Shown: positions 1 to 8,456 of the stretch, piece by piece
Numbering within the stretch: position 1 is the stretch's first letter
Layout: the number at the start of each line of letters is the position of its first letter
Assembly: GCF_008807075.1 (NCBI RefSeq)
Contig: NZ_CP035632.1
Location: 2,108,001-2,172,000 of the forward strand
Source of the DNA: Synechococcus sp. RSCCF101
Lineage (GTDB): Bacteria; Cyanobacteriota; Cyanobacteriia; PCC-6307; Cyanobiaceae
Length of the DNA stretch: 64,000 nucleotides
Direction: 5' to 3'
Notes under the pieces: model-generated
The model's database searches: none
Seen by the model: only the letters and a program-made list of their open reading frames with translations
What the model was told of the DNA's origin: nothing
Program-made: the position numbers and the translations under genes

Positions 1-1210
1 CCGTGAGCAGGGCGCCACCGCAGCGGTCCTGAAGCCTCAGCAGTGGCTCGACGAAGGCGGAGAACAGGAGCACCGGGCCGCTGCCACCGGTGAGATCGGC
101 CAGCAGCCGCTCGGCATAGGCGAGCTTGAACCGTGCGCCGATCGTGCGCAGGGCGGTGAGCAGGGCCAGGACCTCGGCATCCGGCCGCACCGCACCGGTC
201 GCGACGCGCCGTCTGTAGGAAGCCACGGCCCGGTCGATCTGGTGCTCGTGCCCCATGGCCTCCGCGGGACTGAGGGAGATGGGATGCAGGCTGCGCTCCT
301 TGCCGGGCAGCTCCAGGCAGTCCTGCTTGCGCCGATGCAGGACCAGGGGGCGGATCAGCCGCCTCAGCTCCGGCAGCCGGGCCGCGCCACCGGCCTCCCA
401 GCGCAGGCGGCCACCCCGCTCACGCCAGTGGCCCTGGCAGAAGCGCTCCTCAAAGGCCCTGGGATCCCTGGCCAGCGGATGACCGATGGCTGCCAGGAGC
501 GGCAGGAGCTGAACCGGCCGGCCGTTCTTCATCGGGGTGCCGCTCAGCAGCCAGATGGCTCTCAGGCGGGGGTGACGGGCGAGGCGCAGGAAGGCGCGGG
601 TACGGGCCGCGCTCAGGTTCTGGGCGTAATGCGCCTCATCGGCGATCAGAACCGTGCCGGCCGGTGGCAGGTCGCTCGGCAGGCGGGCCCAGCTGGCCAG
701 GCTGATGCCCATTTCCATTGATGCGGCCTCCCGCTGCCAGTGCCCATGGAGACCCGCCGGGGCCACCACCAGCACCCTGCAGCCGGACTCACGGGCCAGG
801 GCGCGGGCCGCCGCCAGGGCCGTGAGGGTCTTGCCCAGCCCCATGGCATCGGCCAGGAGGGCGCCGCGGCGGGCCAGCAGCCAGCGCACGGCAAGCTGCT
901 GATGCCGGAGGAGATGGCGGCCGTCCGGCAGCGGCGCCGCCGTGGCGGCGGCCCTGACCAGCTGACGGTGGGGGGGCAGGGGGGGCAGCGGCTGCCGCAG
1001 CCAGCTCAGCCAGCGATCCAGCTCGGGATCGGTGCTGAACCGTCCCTCGAGCAGGGCATCGAGGCTGAGGGCCGCCTCCAGGGGAAATTCCCAGCAGCGC
1101 CGCGCCGATCGCCACACTCCCCTGGGACGCACCCGGCCCAGCTGGGCATGGGTGACCGGATCGAAGGGGAAGACCAACTCGATCAGACCGGACGGTCCCA
1201 GACGCCTCAC
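1..1210 (-). CDS. SNF2-family DEAD/DEAH-box ATPase, 3' end outside the window
   Basis: The minus-strand frame stays open from about 1210 to the left edge, giving some 400 residues of an SF2 SNF2/Rad54-like ATPase. Counting from the GTG at 1210, motif I is DAMGLGKT (about residues 121-128), motif II is DEAH (191-194) and motif III is SGTPMKN (223-229), in the right order and spacing. The N-terminal ~100 residues are not recognised. The visible part covers the first RecA lobe and the beginning of the second; helicase C motifs would lie beyond the edge. SNF2 ATPases translocate on double-stranded DNA and remodel protein-DNA complexes; the specific bacterial role is unknown. The start is uncertain: in-frame GTG codons exist upstream (near 1227 and 1315), and 1210 was chosen because similarity-like sequence begins just after it. 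It is divergent from the HNH gene. Confidence 0.85.
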   Translation of the reverse strand, partial: MRRLGPSGLIELVFPFDPVTHAQLGRVRPRGVWRSARRCWEFPLEAALSLDALLEGRFSTDPELDRWLSWLRQPLPPLPPHRQLVRAAATAAPLPDGRHLLRHQQLAVRWLLARRGALLADAMGLGKTLTALAAARALARESGCRVLVVAPAGLHGHWQREAASMEMGISLASWARLPSDLPPAGTVLIADEAHYAQNLSAARTRAFLRLARHPRLRAIWLLSGTPMKNGRPVQLLPLLAAIGHPLARDPRAFEERFCQGHWRERGGRLRWEAGGAARLPELRRLIRPLVLHRRKQDCLELPGKERSLHPISLSPAEAMGHEHQIDRAVASYRRRVATGAVRPDAEVLALLTALRTIGARFKLAYAERLLADLTGGSGPVLLFSAFVEPLLRLQDRCGGALLT

Positions 1211-1365
1211 ACAGGCCGGAGCCGGCGGGGAGAGGGCACGGGGCACAGACAGCGGGCCGAGGCAGGGAACAGTCTGACGGCTGAGACGAGATGGGCAAAA
1301 TGCAATCGTCGACACATTGACTCTGGTGAAAAGCAGGCCAGACTTTTGCGAACCGAGGCACGCGA

Positions 1366-1746
1366 ATGCACGCCAGGGATGCGGTCTTTCTTGAGGATCT
1401 CTGCCCGAAACTGCGTGTCCGACGATGGCGACAAACACTGCATTCCCACACCCGAAACCGCTGCATCTACTGCGGCTCAACCTCAGAATCGATTGATCAT
1501 GTGCTGCCGCGCAGCCGGGGAGGCCTCAGCGTCACTGAGAACTGCGTGCCCGCCTGCCTCTCCTGCAATGGCCTGAAAAGCGACAGCGAAGCGTTCGCCT
1601 GGTATCGCCAGCAACGCTTCTACGACCCCAGGCGCGCCATGGCCCTGCGGGCCTGGATGGAGGGTGATCTCCGCCTCGCCCTGCGACTGTTGCAGTGGGC
1701 CCAGCCGGACGACGATGAGGGCGTGACGACGCTTCAGGCCGCCTGA
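1366..1746 (+). CDS. HNH endonuclease family protein
   Basis: A 126-residue free-standing HNH protein. The zinc knuckle CIYCG (Cys33, Cys36) is followed by the IDHVLPRSRGG segment with the catalytic-type His45, then NCVPACLSCN with Asn59 and the second Cys pair (Cys64, Cys67). This is the full ββα-metal fold with its structural zinc site, so it should be an active nuclease, but the DNA substrate is unknown. Homologous small HNH proteins are common as single genes in cyanobacteria and are not necessarily mobile. It has no visible partner such as a methyltransferase, toxin-immunity pair or intron. About 155 bp separates its ATG from the start of the divergent SNF2-type gene. The C-terminal 50 residues are charged and contain no extra motif. 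Confidence 0.88.
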   Translation: MHARDAVFLEDLCPKLRVRRWRQTLHSHTRNRCIYCGSTSESIDHVLPRSRGGLSVTENCVPACLSCNGLKSDSEAFAWYRQQRFYDPRRAMALRAWMEGDLRLALRLLQWAQPDDDEGVTTLQAA

Positions 1747-1820
1747 ATCCGCTCCCATGGCAGCCGGCGGAGCCACGGGTCCGGCGCGAGAGTGGTCTTC
1801 GCTGCACAAAACGGGGCCGC

Positions 1821-2777
1821 TTGAGCAGAGCCGAAGGCAAGCCTGAGCCGGGCGACGACACGCTCTGGCGCCTGAAGCGCCAGGGTTGCGAGGGGGTGTT
1901 GATCCTGGGTGCCGGGTACTGCGGTGCGCGACTGGCGAGAGCACTGCAGCACCGCGGCATCCGGGTGGTCACCACCTCGCGATCGGAGCCTCCTGCGGGA
2001 GCCGCGAGCGCCGCTTCATTGCAGCTCCAGCGGCGCTTCGATCCGGGGCAGGGCGTTCTGCTCGCGGATTCCGATCTGGATGGAATCAGCCATGTGCTGG
2101 TCAGCATCCCGCCGGATGCCGAAGGGCGTGATCCGAGCCTGGCCCCGCTTCAGGGTCTGCTGGCGGGGAGACCGCTGCAGTGGCTGGGCTATCTCTCCAC
2201 CACCGGTGTCTACGGCGACACCGGTGGTGAATGGGTCACGGAGGCGGACACGCCCAGACCCAGCCAGGCCCGCAGCCAGGCCCGGCTGCGGGCGGAACAG
2301 GCCTGGCGCTGCTCCGGTCTGGCGGCGCGGCTGATCCGGCTTCCCGGCATCTACGGCCCCGGCCGCTCCAGCCTTGAGCAGGTCAGCGCGGGCCGGGCCC
2401 GGCGGGTCATCAAGGCGGGCCAGGTGTTCTCCCGCGTGCATGTCGATGACATTGTCGGCGCGCTGCTGCACCTGATGGGACTGCCGCCGGGTGACCATCC
2501 GGAGGTGGTCAACGTCGCCGACGATCTTCCCTGCGCCGCATCGGAGGTGGTCGAGGAGGCCGCCCGGCTTCTGGGGTGCAATCCGCCGCCCGCACGGAGC
2601 TTCGAGGAGGTGCGGGACTCCATGAGTCCGATGGCGCTCAGCTTCTGGCAGGACAACCGCCGGGTCAGCAACCGCCTGCTGCGCGACGGCCTCGGCTACC
2701 GCCTCAAGCACCCCACTTACCGGGAGGGCCTTCGCGCTGTGCTGATGGAGCAGCGGGGCGGAGAGCCTGTCCCCTAG
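1821..2777 (+). CDS. NAD(P)-dependent epimerase/dehydratase-like (extended SDR, YeeZ type)
   Basis: Rossmann-fold protein of about 318 residues. The dinucleotide-binding loop GAGYCG lies at residues 30-35 if the TTG at 1821 is used; a GTG at 1896 would start directly before VLILGAGYCG and is an equally plausible start. The YLSTTGVYGDTGG segment is the signature of the YeeZ-like atypical SDRs. The later IRLPGIYGPGRSSLEQV and RVHVDDIVGALLHLM segments match the substrate-side regions of extended SDRs. The substrate is unknown; YeeZ-type proteins are annotated as sugar nucleotide epimerases without firm evidence. The stop codon is shared with the convergent small gene: the four bases CTAG at 2774-2777 read as TAG on both strands. 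Confidence 0.8.
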   Translation: MSRAEGKPEPGDDTLWRLKRQGCEGVLILGAGYCGARLARALQHRGIRVVTTSRSEPPAGAASAASLQLQRRFDPGQGVLLADSDLDGISHVLVSIPPDAEGRDPSLAPLQGLLAGRPLQWLGYLSTTGVYGDTGGEWVTEADTPRPSQARSQARLRAEQAWRCSGLAARLIRLPGIYGPGRSSLEQVSAGRARRVIKAGQVFSRVHVDDIVGALLHLMGLPPGDHPEVVNVADDLPCAASEVVEEAARLLGCNPPPARSFEEVRDSMSPMALSFWQDNRRVSNRLLRDGLGYRLKHPTYREGLRAVLMEQRGGEPVP

Positions 2778-2938
2778 CGCTCCTCTGACTCCGGGGATTC
2801 GATGATCGACTTGTTCCAGTCCGTGCCGGGCAGGTTGAGGTCTTCCCGCACCCGCTCACCGTTCCATTCGATCCAGCCCGTGCGCAGCCCGTACCCCAGC
2901 CCGAAAACCAGTCCTCCGATCAGCAACCAGCGCAGCAT
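2774..2938 (-). CDS. Small single-pass membrane protein, 54 aa
   Basis: A 54-residue protein starting MLRWLLIGGLVFGLGYG, that is, one hydrophobic helix right at the N-terminus, then a basic/aromatic stretch (RTGWIEWNGERV) and a short polar tail ending ESPESEER. The helix is long enough to span a membrane or to act as a signal anchor with the tail on one side. I chose the ATG at 2938 because the longer open frame upstream reads antisense through the start of pdxA. It sits between the SDR gene and pdxA, divergent from pdxA with 52 bp between the starts, and a similar small gene occurs at this place in relatives as far as I recall. No function is known to me. Confidence 0.6.
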   Translation of the reverse strand: MLRWLLIGGLVFGLGYGLRTGWIEWNGERVREDLNLPGTDWNKSIIESPESEER

Positions 2939-2990
2939 CGATGCATCTGTGCGACGAGAGGCGACCCTCCCAGACGCACCATTGAAGAGC

Positions 2991-3992
2991 ATGCGGCTGG
3001 CCATTTCCATGGGCGATCCAGCCGGCATTGGTCCTGAGGTGGTGCTGCGGGCTCTCGCGACAGGCCTGCCCGATGGCTGGGAACCGGTCGTGGTCGGCTG
3101 CAGGAGGACCCTGATCCGCTGCCGGGAGCACCTGGCCAATCAGGGAGTGCGGGACCTGGCTGACCCCGCCGGACTGGAGATGGCCGACATGCCCCTGAGC
3201 GGCTCCGTGGCCGCCGGCGCCCCGTCGGCCATCAGCGGCAACGCGGGCTTCCGCTGGCTCAGCGCCGCCGCGGGGCTCGTGCTCGACGGCCGCTGCCAGG
3301 CCCTCGCCACGGCACCGATCGCCAAGGAGTACTGGCATGCGGCAGGCCATGCCTATCCGGGGCAGACGGAGCGCCTCGCCGAGCTCTGCGGCGGAGCCGC
3401 CGTGTCGATGCTCTTCACCGCACGCTCCCCCTCGGGTCGCTGGCGACTCAACACCCTTCTGGCCACGACCCACATTCCCCTGGCCGCGGTCCCGGAAACG
3501 CTCACACCGGAGCTGCTCCATCGCAAGCTGGACGCCTTGGACGGCTTCTGCCGTCGCTTCCGGAGCCACCCCAGGCTGGTGGTGGCCGGACTCAATCCCC
3601 ACGCGGGGGAGGCTGGCCTCCTCGGCCATGAAGAACGGGACTGGCTGACCGCGGCGCTGACCGCATGGCAATCCAGCCACCCCCACACACGGCTTGAGGG
3701 ACCGAGGCCGCCGGACACCTGCTGGCTGGATGCCGCCGGGGCCTGGCACGGGGCCGAGGACGGTCCGGACGGATACCTGGCGCTCTACCACGATCAGGGG
3801 CTGATCCCCGTGAAGCTGCTGGCCTTCGACGCGGCCGTGAACACCACTCTCGGCCTTCCCTTCGTGCGCACATCGCCGGACCACGGCACAGGCTTCGACA
3901 TCGCCGGACGGGGGATCGCCCGGGACGCCAGCATGAGAGCGGCGATCGAGACGGCCGTGGAGCTGTGCGTCAGGCCGGCCGGACCCGCATGA
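2991..3992 (+). CDS. pdxA: 4-hydroxythreonine-4-phosphate dehydrogenase PdxA
   Basis: 333 residues, the normal PdxA length, starting MRLAISMGDPAGIGPEV, the canonical N-terminus; the open frame extends further upstream but the ATG at 2991 fits the family. PdxA oxidises 4-phosphohydroxy-L-threonine in the DXP-dependent pyridoxal phosphate pathway. LNPHAGE (His204) and YHDQGL (His267) correspond to two of the three metal-ligand histidines of the Escherichia coli enzyme. The first ligand, in the E. coli motif GHTE, reads GQTE here (Gln125), with a histidine five residues earlier (His120). GLPFVRTSPDHGTGFD near residues 288-303 is the cofactor-side signature. Its 3' end overlaps the convergent accB by 23 bp. 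Confidence 0.95.
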   Translation: MRLAISMGDPAGIGPEVVLRALATGLPDGWEPVVVGCRRTLIRCREHLANQGVRDLADPAGLEMADMPLSGSVAAGAPSAISGNAGFRWLSAAAGLVLDGRCQALATAPIAKEYWHAAGHAYPGQTERLAELCGGAAVSMLFTARSPSGRWRLNTLLATTHIPLAAVPETLTPELLHRKLDALDGFCRRFRSHPRLVVAGLNPHAGEAGLLGHEERDWLTAALTAWQSSHPHTRLEGPRPPDTCWLDAAGAWHGAEDGPDGYLALYHDQGLIPVKLLAFDAAVNTTLGLPFVRTSPDHGTGFDIAGRGIARDASMRAAIETAVELCVRPAGPA

Positions 3993-4440
3993 GCACCTGG
4001 CCGAACTCCACCGGGGTGCCGTTCTCCAGAAGGATCTCGACCACTTCACCGGCCACCTCGGCCTCCAGTTCGTTCATCAGCTTCATCGCCTCCAGGATGC
4101 AGACGGTCTGGCCGATGCCGATGCGGCTGCCCACCTCCACGAACGGCGCATCACCGGGCGCGGGAGCCCTGTAGAACGTCCCCACCATCGGCGCGGTGAT
4201 CTCATGCAGCTCGCTGCGGCTTGCCGTGGTCTGAGGAGGGGCGGCGGCAGGAACCGGTGACGGTGCGACCGGCATCGGTGGTTCCGACGGCGTGGGCACC
4301 GGGGCGGCCAGCACGCTGCCGTGGGCGGGAGGACGGCGGACCTCCAGGCGGAAATCCCCCTCCTCGAGACGGAACTCCTGGATATCGGTCTCACAGAGGA
4401 AGGCGAGCAGCTGCTGGAGACGGTCGTGATCAAACTGCAC
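3970..4440 (-). CDS. accB: Biotin carboxyl carrier protein of acetyl-CoA carboxylase
   Basis: 156 residues with the classical AccB layout: an N-terminal segment (1-37) MQFDHDRLQQLLAFL, a Pro/Ala-rich flexible linker (about 38-75), and a C-terminal biotinyl domain (about 78-155). The biotinylation motif EAMKLMNE puts the attached biotin on Lys120. It carries the carboxyl group between biotin carboxylase and carboxyltransferase in fatty acid synthesis. It lies 49 bp downstream of efp on the same strand; the efp-accB pair is a common cyanobacterial arrangement and probably one transcript. It ends inside the 3' end of pdxA. Confidence 0.96.
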   Translation of the reverse strand: MQFDHDRLQQLLAFLCETDIQEFRLEEGDFRLEVRRPPAHGSVLAAPVPTPSEPPMPVAPSPVPAAAPPQTTASRSELHEITAPMVGTFYRAPAPGDAPFVEVGSRIGIGQTVCILEAMKLMNELEAEVAGEVVEILLENGTPVEFGQVLMRVRPA

Positions 4441-4489
4441 GGGCGTGGGAGACGAGAGAAACGGGGTCGCGGGCTTGGGGTTGTGGCGG

Positions 4490-5050
4490 TCAGTTCTCGC
4501 GACCGAGGTAACTGTCGTTGCGCGTGTCGATCTTGATCTTCTCGCCGATGGAGATGAACAGCGGCACCATCACCTGGGCACCGGTCTCCACAATCGCCGG
4601 CTTGGTCCCACCGGTGGCCGTATCCCCCTTCACACCCGGATCGGTCTGTGTGACCTCGAGAACCACGGAATTGGGAAGCTCGACTTCCAATGGGGCCTCA
4701 TTCCAGGACACCACATTGACTTCCATCCCCTCCTTCAGATACTTGCGCTGATCACCGATCTGCTTGGCGGTGAGGCGGGTCTCCTCGTAACTTGACATAT
4801 CCATGAACACAAAGTCTTCGCCATCCATGTAGGTGTGCTGAAGCGTGGTTTTCTCCAGCAGAGCCTGGGGAATCATCTCACCGGCGCGGAACGTCTTCTC
4901 CACAACATTCCCTGTCTGCACAGCCTTGAGCTTGGTGCGAACGAAAGCCGAACCTTTGCCGGGCTTGACATGAAGAAACTCAACCACACGCCAGACGGAG
5001 CCATCGATCTCGATCGTTGTCCCCGTGCGAAAGTCGTTGCTGGAGATCAT
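4490..5050 (-). CDS. efp: Translation elongation factor P
   Basis: 186 residues, the normal EF-P length, starting [17 protein letters not shown]. The KOW-like domain I carries the loop [10 protein letters not shown], with Lys32 at the position that is modified or protrudes to the peptidyl-transferase centre; domains II and III follow ([14 protein letters not shown], then the C-terminal [16 protein letters not shown] signature). EF-P relieves ribosome stalling on polyproline. I see no epmA/epmB or rhamnosyltransferase gene nearby. A longer frame extends upstream but it runs antisense through the cyclophilin gene, so the ATG at 5050 is correct. The cyclophilin gene is divergent, 64 bp away. Confidence 0.97.
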   Translation of the reverse strand: MISSNDFRTGTTIEIDGSVWRVVEFLHVKPGKGSAFVRTKLKAVQTGNVVEKTFRAGEMIPQALLEKTTLQHTYMDGEDFVFMDMSSYEETRLTAKQIGDQRKYLKEGMEVNVVSWNEAPLEVELPNSVVLEVTQTDPGVKGDTATGGTKPAIVETGAQVMVPLFISIGEKIKIDTRNDSYLGREN

Positions 5051-5114
5051 TCCCGCCAAACGGTTCAGGCGATTGTAGAGCTGTGCCAAAGTCCGCTCAG
5101 TGGACAGCTCCGCT

Positions 5115-6212
5115 ATGAAGCCACTCCTCAGGTCCATCACTCCAGCCGATCTGCTTCGCCCCGCCATCGCCCTGCTGCTGATGGCCGGCCTGATGCTGGG
5201 AGGATCGCCCGCCTTCGCCGGGCTGCCGCCGGGCAATGCGGTGACCGACCCGGACGCCCTGCTGCGGGACGCCCTTCCCGTGCAGCAGGAGGATCTGGTG
5301 GGTCTGCAGCACCGGCTCGAGGGCACCAGCGACGACCTGAGAGCCAAGCGCTGGAGCGCTCTGCTCCGCACCATCCGACGCACCCAGGCGGCCTACACCA
5401 CCCGCCGTGCCGTGATCCTGGACGCCGTCCCTGACGACCGGAGACAGCGGGCCGACGGGCTGATGGAGCAGCTGCGCACGGACCTGGAGGGACTGGCGGA
5501 GGCGGCGGAAACCCGGGACCGGGATGCCTTCCTGGCGGATCGGCGCCGGGCGCTCACCGCCATCGGAGGAGTGGAAGCCCTTCTGGTGCAGGGGGCGGAG
5601 GTGGTGATTCCGCCGGAGTTCGATGCGCTGCCCCGGCTGGTCGGGCGCGCGACTGTGTCGATCAGCACCAACAAGGGCGAGCTGCTGGCGGTCGTCGATG
5701 GCTACAACGCCCCCCTCACGGCCGGAGCCTTCGTGGATCTGGTGCGGCGGGGCTTCTACGACGGTCTGCCCTTCATCCGCGCCGAGGATTTCTATGTGCT
5801 TCAGACCGGGGATCCGAAGGGCGACGCCGATGGCTTCGTCGACCCCGCCAGCGGTCGTCAGCGCACGGTGCCCCTTGAGATCCGCATCCCCGGGGAGGAG
5901 GCTCCCTTCTACAACCAGACCTTCGAGGACCTCGGGCTGTACAAGGCGACACCCACCCTGCCCTTCGCCACCAAGGGCACCATGGGCTGGGCCCATTCCG
6001 ACCAGGCCCTCGATGACGGTTCATCACAGTTCTTCCTGTTCCTGTTTGAACCCGAACTCACACCGGCTGGCCTCAATCTGATCGATGGTCGCTATGCGGC
6101 CTTCGGCTACGTGGTCGATGGCTTCGATGTGCTGGAGGAGCTCACCGCGGACGACCGGGTGGAACGGATTCGTCTGGTGAACGGCGAGGAGATGTTCATG
6201 GACCATGCCTGA
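5115..6212 (+). CDS. Exported cyclophilin-type peptidyl-prolyl isomerase (TLP40-like)
   Basis: About 365 residues. The N-terminus has a hydrophobic segment [18 protein letters not shown] followed by SPAFAG, a good signal peptidase site near residue 31, so the protein is exported to the periplasm or thylakoid lumen. Residues 40-160 are an alpha-helical, charged region that resembles the N-terminal domain of the plant lumen cyclophilin TLP40/CYP38. The C-terminal half carries the cyclophilin fold ([36 protein letters not shown]). The arginine and phenylalanine positions of active cyclophilins are only partly conserved, so a chaperone role in photosystem II assembly is as likely as catalysis. 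A GTG at 5100 is an alternative start; ATG 5115 gives the better signal peptide. It overlaps thiL by 8 bp. Confidence 0.87.
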   Translation: MKPLLRSITPADLLRPAIALLLMAGLMLGGSPAFAGLPPGNAVTDPDALLRDALPVQQEDLVGLQHRLEGTSDDLRAKRWSALLRTIRRTQAAYTTRRAVILDAVPDDRRQRADGLMEQLRTDLEGLAEAAETRDRDAFLADRRRALTAIGGVEALLVQGAEVVIPPEFDALPRLVGRATVSISTNKGELLAVVDGYNAPLTAGAFVDLVRRGFYDGLPFIRAEDFYVLQTGDPKGDADGFVDPASGRQRTVPLEIRIPGEEAPFYNQTFEDLGLYKATPTLPFATKGTMGWAHSDQALDDGSSQFFLFLFEPELTPAGLNLIDGRYAAFGYVVDGFDVLEELTADDRVERIRLVNGEEMFMDHA

Positions 6213-7236
6213 GACCCTGGCGGACCTGGGTGAAGCGGAGCTGCTGCATCGCCTGGCCCGCTATGCCCCGCCGGGTCAGCTGTCCGACGACGCCGCGGTG
6301 CTCCACTGGCCCGCCGGGCCGGACCTGGTGGTGAACACCGATGTGTTCGTCGAAGACATCCACTTCAGTGACGCCACCATGGGACCGCAGGCGGTGGGCT
6401 GGAGGGTGGCCGCCGCCAACGGGTCCGACCTGGCGGCGATGGGGTGCCGCAGCTGCCTGGGCCTGACGGTCGGGCTGGTGGCGCCGGGATGGACGCCCTG
6501 GCCCTGGGTGCAGGGTGTGTATGAGGGCCTCTCGCAAGCCCTCGCCGACTTCGGCGGCGTCATCCTGGGGGGCGACTGCAGCGGCGGAGATCAGCGCGTG
6601 CTGGCCGTGACCGCTCTCGGGCACCTGAGCGGACGGCAGACGATCCGGCGCTCGGACGCCCGTCCGGGTGATTGGCTGATCAGCACGGGCAGCCACGGGC
6701 TGAGCCGCCTGGGCCTGGCCCTGCTCCGGAGCGAGATGCCGGTCGGCGACATTCCGGACGCGCTCCGCCAGCGCGCCATCTCCCGTCACAGGCGGCCGCG
6801 ACCTCGCTGGGACGCGGCTGAACGGTTGCGGCGGTCACGCCCCTCGGCCTGCCATTGGAGGGTTGGCGGGGTGGACAGCAGCGACGGCCTGCTGGCCGCG
6901 CTGGAGGCTCTGGCCACCAGCAGCAGCTGCCGCATCCGGATCAACGAAGCCGGGATCCCACTTGACCCGGCGATGTCATACCTGCCTCAGGCCCGGGAGT
7001 GGTGCCTTGCGGGAGGGGAGGACTTCGAGCTGGTGCTCAGCCTGGAGCCCAGCTGGGCCCGTGCCCTGCTGAGCCTCAGCCGCGACGACGCATCCGAAAC
7101 GGGAGATGAGGATCCGGACTGCTACCGCCACATCGGCTGGGTGGAAGCGGGACCTGCGGTTGTGACTGATGTTCAGGGTCTCCCCCTACTGGAGCCACCT
7201 AAAGGCCGGAGCCAGGGATTCGAGCACTTTCGCTGA
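6205..7236 (+). CDS. thiL: Thiamine-monophosphate kinase ThiL
   Basis: 343 residues of the PurM/ThiL ATP-binding superfamily. The N-terminal domain has the ATP/Mg signatures DDAAVL (about residue 29) and NTDVFVEDIHFS, and ILGGDCSGGDQ follows. The C-terminal half has VDSSDGLLAALEAL and the AGGEDFELVLSL motif that forms part of the nucleotide site. ThiL phosphorylates thiamine monophosphate to the active cofactor thiamine diphosphate. The ATG is embedded in the last codons of the cyclophilin gene (ATGCCTGA), which indicates translational coupling. The 3' end is 45 bp from the convergent gap2 stop. No TPP riboswitch is visible upstream. Confidence 0.95.
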   Translation: MPETLADLGEAELLHRLARYAPPGQLSDDAAVLHWPAGPDLVVNTDVFVEDIHFSDATMGPQAVGWRVAAANGSDLAAMGCRSCLGLTVGLVAPGWTPWPWVQGVYEGLSQALADFGGVILGGDCSGGDQRVLAVTALGHLSGRQTIRRSDARPGDWLISTGSHGLSRLGLALLRSEMPVGDIPDALRQRAISRHRRPRPRWDAAERLRRSRPSACHWRVGGVDSSDGLLAALEALATSSSCRIRINEAGIPLDPAMSYLPQAREWCLAGGEDFELVLSLEPSWARALLSLSRDDASETGDEDPDCYRHIGWVEAGPAVVTDVQGLPLLEPPKGRSQGFEHFR

Positions 7237-7281
7237 GCCCGGACCCCCGGCGAGCTGGAATGAGTCAGGCGGCGTGCCGGA

Positions 7282-8304
7282 TCAGGCCCACTTGGAGGCC
7301 ACCACCTCGGCCAGATCGACGACGCGCTGGCTGTAGCCCCACTCGTTGTCGTACCAGGCGACGACCTTGACCAGGTTGTCACCGATGCTGAGGGTAAGGG
7401 CTTCATCCACGATGGTGGATTCGTCGGTGCCGGCGTAGTCACTCGACACCAGCGGCAGATCGCCGTACTTGATGATGCCCTTCATCCCGTTCTGTGAGGC
7501 GGCCTTCAGGGCGCTGTTGACAGCCTCAGCAGTGGTGGGCTTGGCCGATTCAAAGACCAGGTCGACCACCGAGACATTGGGTGTGGGGACACGCATCGCG
7601 ATCCCGGTGAGCTTGCCTTTGACGCTCGGGTAGACGAGAGCCACAGCCTTGGCCGCTCCGGTGGAGGTGGGAACGATGTTCATCGCCGCAGCGCGGGCAC
7701 GGCGGAGATCGCGATGGCTGGCATCAAGGATGCGCTGGTCTCCGGTGTAGCTATGGATGGTGGTCATCAGACCCTTGACCACACCGAACTCCTGATCGAG
7801 AACCTTCACGATCGGAGCCATGCAGTTGGTGGTGCAACTGGCGTTGCTGACGATGTCGTAGTCAGCGTGGCGGTATTCGGACTCGTTGACACCAACGACG
7901 AATGTACCGACACCTTCGCCCTTGCCGGGGGCCGTGATGAGAACTTTTCTGGCACCGGCCTGGAGGTGCTTGCTGGCGCCCTCCTTGGTCACGAACACGC
8001 CGGTGGATTCGATCACCAGATCCACGCCCCACTCCTTCCAGGGGAGATTGAGCGGATTGCGATCGGAGAAGCACTTGATCGTCTTGCCGTTGACGATGAG
8101 CGTGTCGTCCGTGTAACCGACTTCGGTGTCACGGATGCGACCCAGCATCGAGTCGTAGGTCAGCAGGTGGGCGTTGGTTTTCGGATCGGAGGTGTCGTTG
8201 AGACCCACCACTTCCAGACCCGTGTTCTCACCGCGGCTCAGCCAGCAGCGCATGAAGTTGCGTCCGATGCGTCCGAAACCGTTGATCGCAACGCGCAGAG
8301 TCAT
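7282..8304 (-). CDS. gap2: Glyceraldehyde-3-phosphate dehydrogenase, Gap2/GapB type (Calvin cycle)
   Basis: 340 residues, full length. The Rossmann motif INGFGRIGR opens the protein; the catalytic cysteine is Cys157 in SNASCTTN and the base is His184 in [11 protein letters not shown]. The [14 protein letters not shown] segment after the second strand, in place of the Asp-containing NAD-specific motif, is typical of the photosynthetic enzymes that accept NADPH. It therefore acts in carbon fixation and gluconeogenesis. There is no CP12-like C-terminal extension, so redox control would need separate CP12. Its codon use is strongly biased, as expected for an abundant protein. It is divergent from murC, with about 150 bp between the starts holding GC-rich inverted repeats but no clear promoter. 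Confidence 0.97.
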   Translation of the reverse strand: MTLRVAINGFGRIGRNFMRCWLSRGENTGLEVVGLNDTSDPKTNAHLLTYDSMLGRIRDTEVGYTDDTLIVNGKTIKCFSDRNPLNLPWKEWGVDLVIESTGVFVTKEGASKHLQAGARKVLITAPGKGEGVGTFVVGVNESEYRHADYDIVSNASCTTNCMAPIVKVLDQEFGVVKGLMTTIHSYTGDQRILDASHRDLRRARAAAMNIVPTSTGAAKAVALVYPSVKGKLTGIAMRVPTPNVSVVDLVFESAKPTTAEAVNSALKAASQNGMKGIIKYGDLPLVSSDYAGTDESTIVDEALTLSIGDNLVKVVAWYDNEWGYSQRVVDLAEVVASKWA

Positions 8305-8456
8305 GGCACGGGCGGCGTGGCCGCAGAGTTCTGTTTTGGCTGCAAATCATACAGACCGGCTGACGGCAGCCTGGCCGGAAGGCCGGCGGCACCTCCGGCC
8401 GCTGGCTTGTTCACAGGGGGTGCGGAAGGATCGAGGCTGATCTAATTTCGCCTCGA

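Noticed and set aside
8305-8456. GC-rich hairpins between gap2 and murC as a terminator
   Set aside because: Both genes start here (divergent), so a terminator makes no sense; the hairpins are probably chance in a GC-rich promoter gap.
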